Origin: Kocuria soli | GTDB lineage: Bacteria; Actinomycetota; Actinomycetes; Actinomycetales; Micrococcaceae | Direction of reading: 5' to 3' | Assembly (NCBI RefSeq): GCF_003797835.1 | Contig: NZ_RKMF01000006.1 | Location: forward strand, 1-64,000 | Length of the DNA stretch: 64,000 bases | Shown: one piece after another, positions 6,429-15,520 of the stretch | Position numbering within the stretch: position 1 is the stretch's first letter | Layout: every line of letters starts with the position of its first letter | The notes under the pieces: generated by a model | Databases searched by the model: none | Told to the model about the DNA's origin: nothing | What the model saw: the letters and a program-made list of their open reading frames with translations, nothing else | Program-made: the position numbers and the translations under genes

Positions 6429-7804
6429 CCCCGGCCCGCGGGCGCTCCTTGCGTTCGTGGACCGTCGCGGTCTTCGCGATCTATCTGGCCTCCGGGCTGG
6501 CCATCTCGGCCTGGCTGACGCGGATCCCCACGATCGCCGACTCCCTCGGCCTGGGGCCCGCGGCGTTGGGCGCCCTGCTGCTGACCCAGACCGTCGCGGC
6601 CTTCGCGTCCGTGTCGGCGTCGGGAATGATCGTTCTGCAGCTCGGAGCGCGGCGCACACTTGCGTTGTTCTCGGCCATGGTCACCGTGGGGCTGTTCGTG
6701 CTCGGCACGGGTGTGACGGTCCTTCAGTCCTTGCCGGTCACGGTCGTCGGGCTCCTGCTCTTCGGGCTCGGGTCGGCCACCTGGAACGTGGCTGCCAACG
6801 TCGAGGGGACGGCCCTGGAAGTCGGCCTCGGGCGTTCGATCATGCCGATGATGCACGGGTTCTTCTCGATCGGCACCGTGCTGGGCGCGGGGGTCGGTTC
6901 TCTGGCGGCCGCGGGGCAGGTTCCGTTGCTGTGGCACGTCGGCCTGGTCGCCTGCGTCATGTTCGCGTTCGTGTGGTTCGCGCTGCCCGCCCTCCAGGGC
7001 GACGACCGCGCCACGGACCCACACCACCGTGAGGTCCAGCCGATCACCTCGCAGATTCCCGTCATCACCGGGACACTCCCTGCGGTCCCGCCGCGATCCG
7101 ACGACGACGCAGCGGGCCCGGCCGAGGGCGGATGGCCCGTCACCACCGCGGGCAGTGACGCTCCCGGGAACTCCGAGAGGAGTCCCGGGAAACCCGTGTC
7201 CGTCCTGGAAGCGTGGAAGGACCCGCGGACCGTCCTCGTCGGGATCTTCGTGCTCGGCATGGCCCTGACCGAGGGCGCGGCCAACGACTGGGTGGCGCTG
7301 GCCCTGACCGAGGGCTACGGGGCAGAGGAATCGGTGGGTGCGGTCGGATACGGCATCTTCGTGGCTGCCATGACCACGGGCCGGATGAGCGGCACCTGGC
7401 TCATCGACCGGTTCGGGCGGATCCCGGTGCTCCGGGTGGCCTGCGCCCTGGCCCTGGTGGGGCTGGCGGTGTTCGCCTTCTCGCCCTCCGTCACGGTCGG
7501 CCTGATTTCCTTGTTCCTGTGGGGCCTCGGAGCCTCGCTGGGATTCCCCGTCGGGATGTCGGCGGCCGCCGACGACCCCGTACGGTCCGCCGTCAACGTC
7601 TCCGTGGTGTCCACCATCGGCTACGGCGCCTTCCTGGGCGGCCCGCCGCTGCTCGGGCTGCTCGGCGAGGGCATCGGCGTCCGCAATGCGTTGGCCTGCG
7701 TCATGGCCTTCGTCGTCGTCTCCTTCGTGTTGATCCCGTGGCTGCGTCCGCCAAGGGCTGAGCAGCCCGTCCACAGCGGACGGGCGGGGTCCTCGGCTCG
7801 CTAG
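6425..7804 (+). CDS. Major facilitator superfamily (MFS) permease
   Basis: The 459-residue membrane protein has two blocks of about six hydrophobic helices (residues 10-200 and 265-450). They are split by an unusually long hydrophilic cytoplasmic loop of roughly 60 residues (about 200-260) rich in Pro, Asp and Arg. The helix 2-3 loop QLGARRTLAL is a weak version of the MFS motif A, and its repeat WLIDRFGRIPVLR in the second half is clearer. It belongs to the sugar/multidrug-like branch, but no substrate can be assigned. ATG 6425 overlaps the hadB-like stop. The -10 box of murB lies over its stop codon. Confidence 0.82.
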   Translation: MTPARGRSLRSWTVAVFAIYLASGLAISAWLTRIPTIADSLGLGPAALGALLLTQTVAAFASVSASGMIVLQLGARRTLALFSAMVTVGLFVLGTGVTVLQSLPVTVVGLLLFGLGSATWNVAANVEGTALEVGLGRSIMPMMHGFFSIGTVLGAGVGSLAAAGQVPLLWHVGLVACVMFAFVWFALPALQGDDRATDPHHREVQPITSQIPVITGTLPAVPPRSDDDAAGPAEGGWPVTTAGSDAPGNSERSPGKPVSVLEAWKDPRTVLVGIFVLGMALTEGAANDWVALALTEGYGAEESVGAVGYGIFVAAMTTGRMSGTWLIDRFGRIPVLRVACALALVGLAVFAFSPSVTVGLISLFLWGLGASLGFPVGMSAAADDPVRSAVNVSVVSTIGYGAFLGGPPLLGLLGEGIGVRNALACVMAFVVVSFVLIPWLRPPRAEQPVHSGRAGSSAR

Positions 7805-7807
7805 GAT
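7802..7807 (+). promoter_or_regulatory. -10 box of a leaderless murB promoter
   Basis: TAGGAT at 7802-7807 is followed after seven bases by ATG at 7815. This spacing places the transcription start on the start codon. No convincing -35 is seen. Confidence 0.45.
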
Positions 7808-7814
7808 GGCGGGC

Positions 7815-8942
7815 ATGACCGCCGTACACCACCCCTCACTCGCCGACCTCACCACCACCGCTGTGGGCGGCCCCGTGAACACCTACGTCCGGGCCGAGAC
7901 GGAGGAGGAGATCGTCGCGGCCGTGCGTGCGGCGGACCAGACCGGTGAGCGGCTGCTGGTCGTCGGCGGTGGCTCCAATCTCCTGGCGGGTGACGCCGGG
8001 TTCGACGGCACGGTCGTGCACATCGCCTCCCAGGGCATCCAGGTGGACCACGCCTCGGACTGCGCCGGGACCCTCCTAACGGTCGCGGCCGGCCATTCGT
8101 GGGACGACGTCGTCGCGTGGACGGTCGAGAACGAACGGGTGGGGATCGAGTCCCTCTCCGGCATCCCGGGCACCACGGGCGCCACTCCCGTGCAGAACGT
8201 GGGGGCCTACGGTCAGGAGGTCTCCCAGACCATCGCGCGGGTCAGCGTCTACGACCGTGAAGCGGGGCGCCGGACGTCCTTCGCCTTCGCGGACCTGCAC
8301 TTCGCCTACCGGGACTCCTACCTCAAGCGCACGACCGTGGACGGCTCGCCGCGATTCGTCGTGCTGGCGGTGCACTTCCAGTTCACCCACGGGGAACTCT
8401 CCAAGCCCGTCCGCTACGCGCAGCTGGCCCAGCACCTCGGGATCGAGCTCAACCAGCGTGCACCTCTGGCCGACGTGCGCCAGGCGGTGCTGGACCTGCG
8501 GGCCGGCAAGGGTATGGTTCTGGCCCCGCAGGACCGGGACACGTACAGCACGGGCTCGTTCTTCACCAACCCGATCGTCTCCGACGACGTGATTGACTCC
8601 CTCGTGCCCGCGAATGCCCCGCGGTTCCCCGTCGTGGATGCGTCGGGGGAGCCCGTGCAAGGCAGCACGAAGCTCTCGGCTGCGTGGCTGATCGACAACG
8701 CGGGCTTCGGCAAGGGCTTCGGCCTCCCGGGATCCCGCAACGAACGACTCGGCATCGACGGCGCCGACGTCGCAGGTGGCCGGGCGTCGCTGTCCACCAA
8801 ACACACCCTGGCCCTGAGCAACCGCGGGGAGGCACGGGCCGAGGACATGGCCTCCCTGGCCCGTGTGGTCCGTGACGGTGTGCACCAAGTGTTCGGAGTC
8901 GAGCTGGTTCCCGAACCGGTGCTGGTCGGGTTGAGCCTGTGA
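7815..8942 (+). CDS. murB: UDP-N-acetylenolpyruvoylglucosamine reductase (MurB)
   Basis: This 375-residue flavoenzyme reduces UDP-GlcNAc-enolpyruvate to UDP-MurNAc with NADPH in peptidoglycan synthesis. The FAD-binding signature GGGSN is at residues 51-55, the conserved SGIPGTTGATPVQNVGAYGQ block follows, and STGSFFTNP contains the serine expected to protonate the enolpyruvyl carbon. The length and the absence of the extra Tyr loop arrangement need an alignment to assign type I or II. ATG 7815 is preferred over in-frame ATG 7806 because 7806 lies inside the -10 box. The stop overlaps the next gene by four bases. Confidence 0.95.
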   Translation: MTAVHHPSLADLTTTAVGGPVNTYVRAETEEEIVAAVRAADQTGERLLVVGGGSNLLAGDAGFDGTVVHIASQGIQVDHASDCAGTLLTVAAGHSWDDVVAWTVENERVGIESLSGIPGTTGATPVQNVGAYGQEVSQTIARVSVYDREAGRRTSFAFADLHFAYRDSYLKRTTVDGSPRFVVLAVHFQFTHGELSKPVRYAQLAQHLGIELNQRAPLADVRQAVLDLRAGKGMVLAPQDRDTYSTGSFFTNPIVSDDVIDSLVPANAPRFPVVDASGEPVQGSTKLSAAWLIDNAGFGKGFGLPGSRNERLGIDGADVAGGRASLSTKHTLALSNRGEARAEDMASLARVVRDGVHQVFGVELVPEPVLVGLSL

Positions 8943-9421
8943 ACACCGGGGGCCGGGTGGCTCCCGATCCCGCGGATTCCGCACTGGCCGACGAACTCCG
9001 CAGGGGGCAGGACCGCAGTCACCCCGTGCGTCAGCGCATCGAACGCTTCCAGGAGTGGTCCCACAGGGGGACGCGGTGGCGACGAATGACCGTGCGGGGA
9101 TCCATCACACTGATCGGCCTGCTCCTGTTCGTGGCGGGCGTGGCCATGCTCGTGCTGCCCGGCCCCGGGTGGGTGTTCATCTTCCTGGGCATCGGCGTCT
9201 GGTCCATGGAGTTCGACTGGGCTCACCGGCTCAACCAGTGGGCCCTACGCCACCTGAGCCTGTGGTGGGCCAGGTTGCGAGAAACCCCCGTGGTCCAGTG
9301 GTGGCACTGGTGCGTCTCAGGTGCCCGGGCGCGGGTGCTGCAGAACGAGGCCGGCGCGCAGCGACAGGCTCAGGGGCGGCCCGTCCGCTTCTCGGCGCGC
9401 AACGCCGGGCCGGGCCAGTGA
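8939..9421 (+). CDS. TIGR02611-family small membrane protein
   Basis: The 160-residue protein has a charged N-terminal region, two closely spaced hydrophobic helices (about 55-75 and 78-95) joined by LVLPGPGWVF, and an amphipathic basic C-terminus. The PGPGW turn is the hallmark of the actinobacterial TIGR02611/PGPGW family, whose function is unknown. Start GTG 8939 is in a GTGA overlap with murB, so it is translationally coupled to a cell-wall gene; a role at the envelope is only a guess. Confidence 0.75.
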   Translation: MNTGGRVAPDPADSALADELRRGQDRSHPVRQRIERFQEWSHRGTRWRRMTVRGSITLIGLLLFVAGVAMLVLPGPGWVFIFLGIGVWSMEFDWAHRLNQWALRHLSLWWARLRETPVVQWWHWCVSGARARVLQNEAGAQRQAQGRPVRFSARNAGPGQ

Positions 9422-9441
9422 TGCAGTCAGCATGAGGCCCC

Positions 9442-9466
9442 CCGGATCCAGGCAACCGGATCCAGG
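9442..9466. repeat. Short tandem repeat between convergent genes
   Basis: CCGGATCCAGG occurs at 9442-9452 and again at 9456-9466 with a 3-bp gap, in the 53-bp space between the PGPGW gene and asd. It may be a degenerate terminator or just a small duplication. Confidence 0.4.
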
Positions 9467-9474
9467 TCCCGGTA

Positions 9475-10620
9475 TCAGAGCGTCCCGACGGCGATCTTGA
9501 GCATGCGCCGCAGCGGTTCGGCGGCACCCCACAGCAGTTGGTCACCCACGGTGAAGGCCGAGATGTACTCGGGGCCCATCTCCAACTTGCGCACGCGCCC
9601 CACCGGAACCTCGAGTGACCCGGAGGCGGCCACCGGCGTGAGGTCCAAGGAGGAGGCTTCTTTGGTGTTGGGAACGACTTTGGCCCACTCGTTGTCACGG
9701 TCCAGGATCTGTTCGATCTCCCGCACCGGAAGGTCCTCCGTGAGCTTGATCGTGAGCGCCTGGGCGTGGGAGCGCATGGTTGCGATCCGTACGCACAGGC
9801 CGTCGATCGGGATACGGTTCTCGGCGGTGCGGCCCAGGATCTTGTTCGTCTCGTCGCCCGCCTTCTTCTCCTCGCGCGACTGGCCGTTGCCCAGGTCCGA
9901 GTCGATCCAGGGAATCAGGGAGCCGGAGAGCGGGGCACCGAACTGCGTGGTGTCCAGATCGACGGAACGCTGCTTCGCCAGGATCTTGCGGTCGATCTCC
10001 AGGATGGCGGAGGCGGGATCGGCAAGGCCCTCGGCCACCTCGGTGTGGAGGTCGCCGAACTGCTGGAGGACTTCCCGCATGTGGCGGGCGCCGCCGCCGG
10101 AGGCCGCCTGGTACGTCATCGACGTCGCCCATTCGACCAGTCCGTTGCGGAACAGGCCGCCCATGCCCATGAGCATGCAGGACACGGTGCAGTTGCCTCC
10201 GATGAAGTCCTTGACGCCGGAACCCAAACCGGCGTCGATCACGTCGCGGTTGACGGGGTCCAGGACGATGATCGAGTCGTCGTTGCCGCGCAGGGTCGAT
10301 GCGGCGTCGATCCAGAGACCGTCCCATCCACGTGCGCGGAGCTGGTCGTGGACCTTGCCGGTGTAGTCACCGCCCTGGGCGGTCACGATGATCGGAAGTG
10401 CCGCCAGCGCGTCCAGGTCATAGGCGTCCTGCAACGTGCCCGCGTCGCCCAACCCGTCGATCTCGGGGGCCTTGGCGCCGGGGGAAGAGGTCGTGAAGAA
10501 CACCGGTTGGATGTCGGCGAAATCGCCTTCCGTCTGCATCCGGTCCATGAGCACGGAACCGACCATGCCGCGCCAGCCGACCAGGCCGACGGTAGGGTTG
10601 GGGTTGGCGATCGAAGTCAT
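9475..10620 (-). CDS. asd: Aspartate-semialdehyde dehydrogenase, enterobacterial-type
   Basis: The 381-residue enzyme makes aspartate semialdehyde from aspartyl phosphate with NADPH, feeding lysine/diaminopimelate, threonine and methionine synthesis. The nucleotide-binding start [15 protein letters not shown] and the active-site segment [10 protein letters not shown], with Cys144 as nucleophile, match the long E. coli type (catalytic Cys135) nearly residue for residue, as does [15 protein letters not shown]. Start ATG 10620 is chosen because a TAGACT box lies seven bases upstream; a ten-residue in-frame extension is not conserved in character. It is convergent with the PGPGW gene. Confidence 0.95.
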   Translation of the reverse strand: MTSIANPNPTVGLVGWRGMVGSVLMDRMQTEGDFADIQPVFFTTSSPGAKAPEIDGLGDAGTLQDAYDLDALAALPIIVTAQGGDYTGKVHDQLRARGWDGLWIDAASTLRGNDDSIIVLDPVNRDVIDAGLGSGVKDFIGGNCTVSCMLMGMGGLFRNGLVEWATSMTYQAASGGGARHMREVLQQFGDLHTEVAEGLADPASAILEIDRKILAKQRSVDLDTTQFGAPLSGSLIPWIDSDLGNGQSREEKKAGDETNKILGRTAENRIPIDGLCVRIATMRSHAQALTIKLTEDLPVREIEQILDRDNEWAKVVPNTKEASSLDLTPVAASGSLEVPVGRVRKLEMGPEYISAFTVGDQLLWGAAEPLRRMLKIAVGTL

Positions 10621-10627
10621 GCGCGCC

Positions 10628-10633
10628 AGTCTA
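10628..10633 (-). promoter_or_regulatory. -10 box of a leaderless asd promoter
   Basis: On the minus strand TAGACT (10633 to 10628) is followed by seven bases and the asd ATG, the same geometry as at murB. Confidence 0.45.
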
Positions 10634-10715
10634 CGGACCCCGGAGAGCACCAGCGAGGCAGGGCGTCATGATGTGATGCAGGTCGCCTCGGCCCGGAACC
10701 GGTGCCGGCGGGGTC

Positions 10716-11045
10716 TCAGGCCACCAGGTCGTTGTACTGCGGGAACCGCCGCAGGTAGTCCTGGACGTAGGTGCAGGTGGGGTGGATGAGCACACCGGAC
10801 GCGCGGCAGCTGTCCAGGACCAGGGTGATCAACGTGCGGGCGTAACCCTGTCTGCTGAACCGTTCGTCGATGATGGTGTGCTGCAACTCGACCGTTCCGT
10901 CCAGGTGGCGTTCGACGCCCACGAAGCCGATGAACGTCGCGTCGTTCCACAGTTCCACGCGGGACTGGTCCGGGTTGTCCACGAGCCTCAAGGACGGATC
11001 CTCGCGGATCTGCGGTTCGGTGAAATCGGGGTTTCCAGTGCTCAC
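10716..11045 (-). CDS. Small GNAT-like N-acetyltransferase (YjdJ/COG2388 type)
   Basis: The 109-residue protein corresponds to the minimal Gcn5-like fold of the COG2388 family: the substrate strand VELWNDATFIGFVGVER, then the acetyl-CoA region ERFSRQGYARTLITLVL, then IHPTCTYVQDYLRRFPQY, a very conserved ending (PxCxYVxxYxxxxP). Targets are unknown, and plant and human relatives are also poorly characterised. GTG 11045 is preferred because GGGAGG lies four bases upstream; a TAGGGT box at 11091-11086 is a possible promoter. The gene lies between asd and folA on the same strand. Confidence 0.8.
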   Translation of the reverse strand: MSTGNPDFTEPQIREDPSLRLVDNPDQSRVELWNDATFIGFVGVERHLDGTVELQHTIIDERFSRQGYARTLITLVLDSCRASGVLIHPTCTYVQDYLRRFPQYNDLVA

Positions 11046-11126
11046 GGTGCCTCCCGGCGTCGTGCGATCGGGTGTGGTGCACACCACCCTAGTGCCCTGC
11101 TGGGCGCACGTTCGCATACGGGCCGG

Positions 11127-11714
11127 TCAGTGCCGCTGCCAGGTTTCGATGTGCCATGCCGTGCCCGTGCGCGAGACCTGCCTTGCGCCGGCGGCCACCA
11201 GGTGCCACTCGGTCCCGAGCTCTGGTGCTCGGGTGTCGCCGTCGACGTCGAGATCCAGTACCGAGACCACGGCGCGGGTCACGGGGACGTCCGGATCGGC
11301 CATCGCGTGCGCGTAGAGCTGTCCGCCGCCGATGACCCAGACCAGCTCGCCCCCGGGGGCCGCTGCCGCAGCCGCCACCGCATCCGCGTAGCTGCCCACG
11401 ACGACGGTGTCCGTACCCTCCACCGTCGGGTCGTCCGCCTTCTGCGCGTCACCCGGGACCGTCACGGCCTCCGGGCGGGAGGTCACGACGACGTTCGTGC
11501 GGCCGGGCAGCGGACGGAACCTGGGCGGAAAGGACTCCCAGGTCCTGCGGCCCATGATCACCGGGTGGCCCAGTGTCTGCCGCTTGAAGTGCTGGAAGTC
11601 CTCGGGCAGGTGCCAAGGCATGCTGCCGTGATCACCGATCACGCCGTCGCGGGTCTGTGCCCAGATCGCTGCGATCTCCGGGACGTGTACGCCCGCCGCG
11701 GGTTCCGAACTCAC
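11127..11714 (-). CDS. folA: Dihydrofolate reductase
   Basis: The 195-residue enzyme reduces dihydrofolate to tetrahydrofolate with NADPH, regenerating the cofactor oxidised by thymidylate synthase. Family signatures are [16 protein letters not shown] near residues 24-39, where Asp39 corresponds to the catalytic acid (E. coli Asp27), [13 protein letters not shown], and the late GGGQLYAHA cofactor segment. The start is GTG 11714 in a GTGA overlap with the thyA stop; the long in-frame extension upstream lies inside thyA and is not real. thyA-folA pairing is common in bacteria. Confidence 0.93.
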   Translation of the reverse strand: MSSEPAAGVHVPEIAAIWAQTRDGVIGDHGSMPWHLPEDFQHFKRQTLGHPVIMGRRTWESFPPRFRPLPGRTNVVVTSRPEAVTVPGDAQKADDPTVEGTDTVVVGSYADAVAAAAAAPGGELVWVIGGGQLYAHAMADPDVPVTRAVVSVLDLDVDGDTRAPELGTEWHLVAAGARQVSRTGTAWHIETWQRH

Positions 11715-12544
11715 ACGGCCACCGGTGCCTTGATGCCGGGATGGTGCTGGTAGTCCAGCAGCTCGATGTCCTCGTAGTCGTAGTCGAAGATCGACTCCGG
11801 GCGGCGGGTGAAACGGACCTGCGGATACGGGTACGGCTCCCGGGCCAGCTGGCGGGCCACCTGTTCCTGGTGGTTGTCGTAGACGTGAACATCGCCACCG
11901 GTCCACACGAACTCGCCCGGCAGCAGATCCGTCTGCTGGGCCACCATGAGGGTCAACAGGGCGTAGGAGGCGATGTTGAACGGAACGCCCAGGAACATGT
12001 CCGCGGAGCGCTGGTAGAGCTGGCAGGACAGCTTGGCCGGACCTTCGGCCTGCGGCTCCACCCAGAACTGGAACATCGTGTGGCAAGGGGGAAGGGCCAT
12101 GTCATCGACCTCGGCCGGGTTCCACGCCGTCACGATGTGGCGGCGGGAATCGGGGTTGGTGCGGATCTGCTCCACTATCTTGGCGATCTGGTCGATGGTC
12201 CCGCCGTCAGGAGTGGGCCAGGAACGCCACTGCACGCCGTAGACGGGGCCCAGGTCCCCGTTCTCGTCGGCCCATTCGTCCCAGATGCTCACGCCGCGTT
12301 CCTGCAACCACCGCACGTTGGAGGATCCGCGGAGGAACCACAGCAGTTCGAGGGCCACCGACTTGAAGTGCACGCGCTTGGTGGTCAGCAGGGGGAAGGA
12401 CTCGGAGAGGTCGTAACGGATCTGGCGGCCGAAGACCGAACGCGTTCCGGTGCCCGTCCGGTCGGACTTGTGGGTCCCGTGGGCCGCGACCTCACGCAGC
12501 AGGTCCTCGTACGGGGTGGGGATGTCGGTGGGGGATTGGGTCAT
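11711..12544 (-). CDS. thyA: Thymidylate synthase (ThyA)
   Basis: The 277-residue enzyme methylates dUMP to dTMP using methylenetetrahydrofolate. The active-site segment [10 protein letters not shown] has the nucleophile Cys154. The dUMP-binding Arg residues lie in [14 protein letters not shown] (about 130-143), and [10 protein letters not shown] marks the small-domain region. Its length is typical of bacterial ThyA. ATG 12544 follows a duplicated ribosome-binding site (GCAGGAGAC twice). It is translationally coupled to folA. Confidence 0.96.
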   Translation of the reverse strand: MTQSPTDIPTPYEDLLREVAAHGTHKSDRTGTGTRSVFGRQIRYDLSESFPLLTTKRVHFKSVALELLWFLRGSSNVRWLQERGVSIWDEWADENGDLGPVYGVQWRSWPTPDGGTIDQIAKIVEQIRTNPDSRRHIVTAWNPAEVDDMALPPCHTMFQFWVEPQAEGPAKLSCQLYQRSADMFLGVPFNIASYALLTLMVAQQTDLLPGEFVWTGGDVHVYDNHQEQVARQLAREPYPYPQVRFTRRPESIFDYDYEDIELLDYQHHPGIKAPVAV

Positions 12545-12549
12545 TCAAT

Positions 12550-12573
12550 GTCTCCTGCGGGGTCTCCTGCGGG
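12550..12573 (-). repeat. Tandem 12-bp duplication containing the thyA Shine-Dalgarno
   Basis: On the plus strand GTCTCCTGCGGG occurs twice back to back (12550-12561 and 12562-12573). On the minus strand this puts two copies of GCAGGAGAC before the thyA ATG, the nearer one five bases away. Confidence 0.7.
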
Positions 12574-12629
12574 CCTGTGGTTCCGGGCACGTGAGGTTGT
12601 GTGACCTGGAGTGCCGGGGTCGGTTTTGG

Positions 12630-13598
12630 TCAGGACTCGAACGGTTTGACGATCTCCAGCGAGACGGCTCGCTGACGGTGCCTGCGGGAGACCTGCAACA
12701 CCAACATCTCCCCGGGGACCAAGTACGGGTCCTCGGTCGGCAGCATCTTGCGCAGGTTCGACGGCAGGTGACCGCGCAGCACACCCAACGCGGTCGGGAG
12801 AACCGGTCGGTGGGTGCACAAGGCCACCGGCTTGTCCTTGTCGAACAGGGTCTCCACCACGGCCGATGCCTTCTTGGGGCTGCGCTTGTGGGCCGCCTCC
12901 GTGAGCGCCGGCCGCTCCTTGACCTTCAATCCGGCCGTCTTGGCGTAGGGGGTCACCGTGGACAGACAGCGCAGCCACGGCGACGAGATCACGCGCTGCG
13001 GAGACCACACCTTGAGCAGTTGGGTCACGGCCAGGGCCTGGCGCTTGCCGGTGGCCGCCAGGGGACGGTCGCCTTCGGCACGTGACCACGACGAACGCGG
13101 CTTGGCCTTCGCATGACGCACCACGATCACGGGGCGAACGGCAAGATCCCCCGCCTGGTGCAGTTCGACGAGCCGCCGCAGCGGGATCCGGTCGGTCTCG
13201 TTCGTGAGCAGCCGCGCGGCCTCCTCCGGGGAGACCCAGCGCAGCTGATCGACTTCCTTGCCGTCGGGCCGGGGTTCGACGTACGGGGGGACCTCCGCAC
13301 TCCAGTAGTACACGTGCTTACGACCGGCCTTGACCTGATACTCCGTGGTCGGCAGGGGGACCCCCAGCCGGACGTCCAGGTTGACCTCCTCCCGGACCTC
13401 GCGATGGGCGGCCTCGGGCAGGGTTTCGTCGTCGTCGAGCTTTCCCTTGGGCCAGGACCAGTCGTCGTACCGGGGGCGGTGGATCACCAGGAGTTCGATT
13501 CCACCGGCGCCCGGGCGCCAACACAGGCAGCCTGCGGCACGAACCTCGGGCACGGAGTCGGGGCCGTGTGCCGAGGTGCGGTAGGCAGATGTGGGCAT
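12630..13598 (-). CDS. mutT1: Nudix hydrolase with C-terminal histidine phosphatase (MutT1 type)
   Basis: The 322-residue protein is a two-domain MutT1-like enzyme. The N-terminal Nudix box starts at Gly52 (GKLDDDETLPEAAHREVREE) and carries the REVREE metal-binding glutamates. The C-terminal domain begins with the phosphatase signature VIVVRHAKAK, Arg161-His162. Mycobacterial MutT1 of this architecture hydrolyses 8-oxo-dGTP and diadenosine polyphosphates and can further dephosphorylate the diphosphate. ATG 13598, with GGGAAG upstream, is chosen over an in-frame ATG 117 bases earlier. It lies just upstream of thyA on the same strand, so it may help guard the nucleotide pool together with thyA and folA. 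Confidence 0.87.
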   Translation of the reverse strand: MPTSAYRTSAHGPDSVPEVRAAGCLCWRPGAGGIELLVIHRPRYDDWSWPKGKLDDDETLPEAAHREVREEVNLDVRLGVPLPTTEYQVKAGRKHVYYWSAEVPPYVEPRPDGKEVDQLRWVSPEEAARLLTNETDRIPLRRLVELHQAGDLAVRPVIVVRHAKAKPRSSWSRAEGDRPLAATGKRQALAVTQLLKVWSPQRVISSPWLRCLSTVTPYAKTAGLKVKERPALTEAAHKRSPKKASAVVETLFDKDKPVALCTHRPVLPTALGVLRGHLPSNLRKMLPTEDPYLVPGEMLVLQVSRRHRQRAVSLEIVKPFES

Positions 13599-13707
13599 GG
13601 TCTTCCCGGCATCCTTTCGTGACGGACCGGTGGTTCGGGGTCCTGGGGCTGATCGGCCGGAGTCGCGAGGTGGCACCGCGGTGCCAGCCGACCACTCGAG
13701 TTCCCGA

Positions 13708-13746
13708 GCCAGCACATGCTAACCCTTCGGGGCGGCGGGTGCTGGC
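13708..13746 (-). terminator. Possible terminator after mshD
   Basis: GCCAGCAC (13708-13715) is complementary to GTGCTGGC (13739-13746) around a 23-base loop, just beyond the mshD stop. There is no T run. Confidence 0.4.
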
Positions 13747-13753
13747 CTCCGGT

Positions 13754-14758
13754 TCACGTGCGGCTGAACATCACGTCCAGGTGCCAGGGCCGGAAGCCGA
13801 TGCTGCGGTACAGGTTCATCGCGGGTTCGTTGTCACCGTCCACGTAGAGCAGTACTTCGTCCAACCCCTGCTCGGCCAGATAGTGCAGGCCGGCGATGGT
13901 CAAGGACCGACCGAGGCCCAGTCCTTGACGATCGGGAGCGATGCCGACAACGTGCACCTCTCCGCGCGCGGGTTCCTTGGCGGTCGCGGGGTGGATCTTG
14001 GTCCAGTGGAATCCCGCGATGCGTTGAGGGTCGTCCAGGGGGTGAGCGATGAGGAAACCGCGGGGGTCGAACCAGCCCTCACCCTCCCGCTGTTCCAGAT
14101 CTGTCAGCGTCATGCGGCCCTGCTCCGGGTGGTCGGCGAACGCGGCCGCGTTGACCTCCAGCCAGGCCGATTCGTCCTGCCCCACGTTGAACGGGCGTAA
14201 CCCGAGCCCGGCCGGAAGGTCGACCGGCAGCTCGGTGGCGATGTCCTGCAGGGGGCGCAACAGTCGATGCAGCTCGCGCACGGGTTCGAATCCGAGCGTT
14301 GCCGCCACGGCGCGCGCGGCGGCGTGATCCCCGTGGGCCCAGGCCTCCACCGGACCGATCACGGGTTCGAGCGCGCGTTCCACCAGTTCGCGGCCCAGCC
14401 CAGCCCCGCGCCGATCGGGGGCCACGACCGCTTCCAGGAGAGTGGGGCCCTCCCGGTCCACCGGGGCGACGACGACTGCGGCGGCAGCCAGGGGCGTCTC
14501 CCCGGAATCGGGGGCAACGTCCTCGGAGGGGGTGTCCCCTTGCGGTGTCCGTTCCAGGGCGGTCACGGTCACCCGCTCGGGGGCCGAGCGCAGGTCCACC
14601 AGGGTCTGGTCAGAGAAGGGCGGATCCCCGTCCTGTGTTTCGGCGACCCGGGCCAGTTCGAGCACCCGGCGGGCGGTTGATTCACCGGGTGGGAGATCGC
14701 GCCACACGGGGTGGTTCGTCTCCGCGCCGGTCGGTGTCTCAGGGTGATCGGTTGTCAC
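13754..14758 (-). CDS. mshD: Mycothiol synthase (tandem GNAT domains)
   Basis: This protein of about 334 residues has two GNAT acetyltransferase domains, the MshD organisation. MshD acetylates the cysteinyl amine of Cys-GlcN-Ins, the last step of mycothiol synthesis. The N-terminal domain carries VVAPDRRGAGLGRELVERAL and the C-terminal, catalytically important domain carries VGIAPDRQGLGLGRSLTIAGL and LYVDGDNEPAMNLYRSIGF. GTG 14758, preceded by GAGAGG, is preferred to ATG 14794. The gene lies directly downstream of the GlnR-type regulator, the same neighbour as in Mycobacterium tuberculosis (Rv0818-Rv0819). It marks the organism as a mycothiol-producing actinobacterium. Confidence 0.9.
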   Translation of the reverse strand: MTTDHPETPTGAETNHPVWRDLPPGESTARRVLELARVAETQDGDPPFSDQTLVDLRSAPERVTVTALERTPQGDTPSEDVAPDSGETPLAAAAVVVAPVDREGPTLLEAVVAPDRRGAGLGRELVERALEPVIGPVEAWAHGDHAAARAVAATLGFEPVRELHRLLRPLQDIATELPVDLPAGLGLRPFNVGQDESAWLEVNAAAFADHPEQGRMTLTDLEQREGEGWFDPRGFLIAHPLDDPQRIAGFHWTKIHPATAKEPARGEVHVVGIAPDRQGLGLGRSLTIAGLHYLAEQGLDEVLLYVDGDNEPAMNLYRSIGFRPWHLDVMFSRT

Positions 14759-14812
14759 GCTGTGCCGCCTCTCTACAGTCGCTCGAACGTTCAACCGGGC
14801 TGCCCGGCCGTC

Positions 14813-15520
14813 CTACCGCTGATCGCTGAGTCGGTGCTCGGCCGAGCGGTCCGCGGCCAGGCTGTAACCCACGTTACGAACCGTCGTGATCACATGTTCG
14901 TGGTCGGGCCCGAGCTTTGAACGCAGCCGTCGCACGTGGACATCAACGGTCCTGGTGCCACCGTAGTAGTCATAGCCCCACACCTCGGACAGCAGCTGGC
15001 TCCTGGTGAAGACGCGCCCCTGGTTCTGGGCCAGGAACTTCAAGAGCTCGAACTCCTTGTACGTGAGGTTCAGGGCCTCGGTCCCCACGTGCACCGAGTA
15101 CGCTGCCTCATCGATCACGATGGCACCGGCCTGGATCCGCAGGTCCTCCCCACCGTCCTCGACCGCCGCCGTTCGTGCAGAGGCCAGCCGAAGCCTGGCC
15201 TCGACCTCGGCGGGGCCCGCGGTGTCGAGGACGACGTCGTCGACCATCCAGGTCGCGGCCACGGCTGCCATGCCACCCTCCGTGAGGACCATGATCACGG
15301 CGGCCTCCAAGCCCTTGGCGCGCAGCAGCTGAGCGAGGTTGCGGGCGGAGATCAGGTCCGTGCGTCCGTCGACGATCACCACGTCGGCGGTGACGGCATC
15401 GACGGCGCCGGAGACGGTGCGCGTGGGCTGGACGGCCACGCGGTGATTGAGCAAGTCAAGAGCGGGGAGCACGGTGGAGGAAGGCACGGCGGAGTCGGTG
15501 AGCATCAGAATCTCGATCAA
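14813..15520 (-). CDS. glnR: GlnR-type OmpR-family nitrogen regulator
   Basis: The 235-residue protein has an atypical receiver domain (1-115) and a winged-helix DNA-binding domain (about 135-222; [36 protein letters not shown]). The receiver keeps one central aspartate (Asp51) but only Asp9 of the usual acidic pair, as in orphan GlnR regulators that work without a cognate kinase. No histidine kinase is adjacent. GlnR controls nitrogen assimilation genes such as glnA and amtB in Actinobacteria. The identification rests on architecture plus synteny with mshD. Confidence 0.85.
   Translation of the reverse strand: MIEILMLTDSAVPSSTVLPALDLLNHRVAVQPTRTVSGAVDAVTADVVIVDGRTDLISARNLAQLLRAKGLEAAVIMVLTEGGMAAVAATWMVDDVVLDTAGPAEVEARLRLASARTAAVEDGGEDLRIQAGAIVIDEAAYSVHVGTEALNLTYKEFELLKFLAQNQGRVFTRSQLLSEVWGYDYYGGTRTVDVHVRRLRSKLGPDHEHVITTVRNVGYSLAADRSAEHRLSDQR

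Noticed and set aside
6032-7882. 616-codon minus-strand frame across hadB-like, MFS and murB genes
   Set aside because: Shadow of three well-supported plus-strand genes; no coherent protein features.
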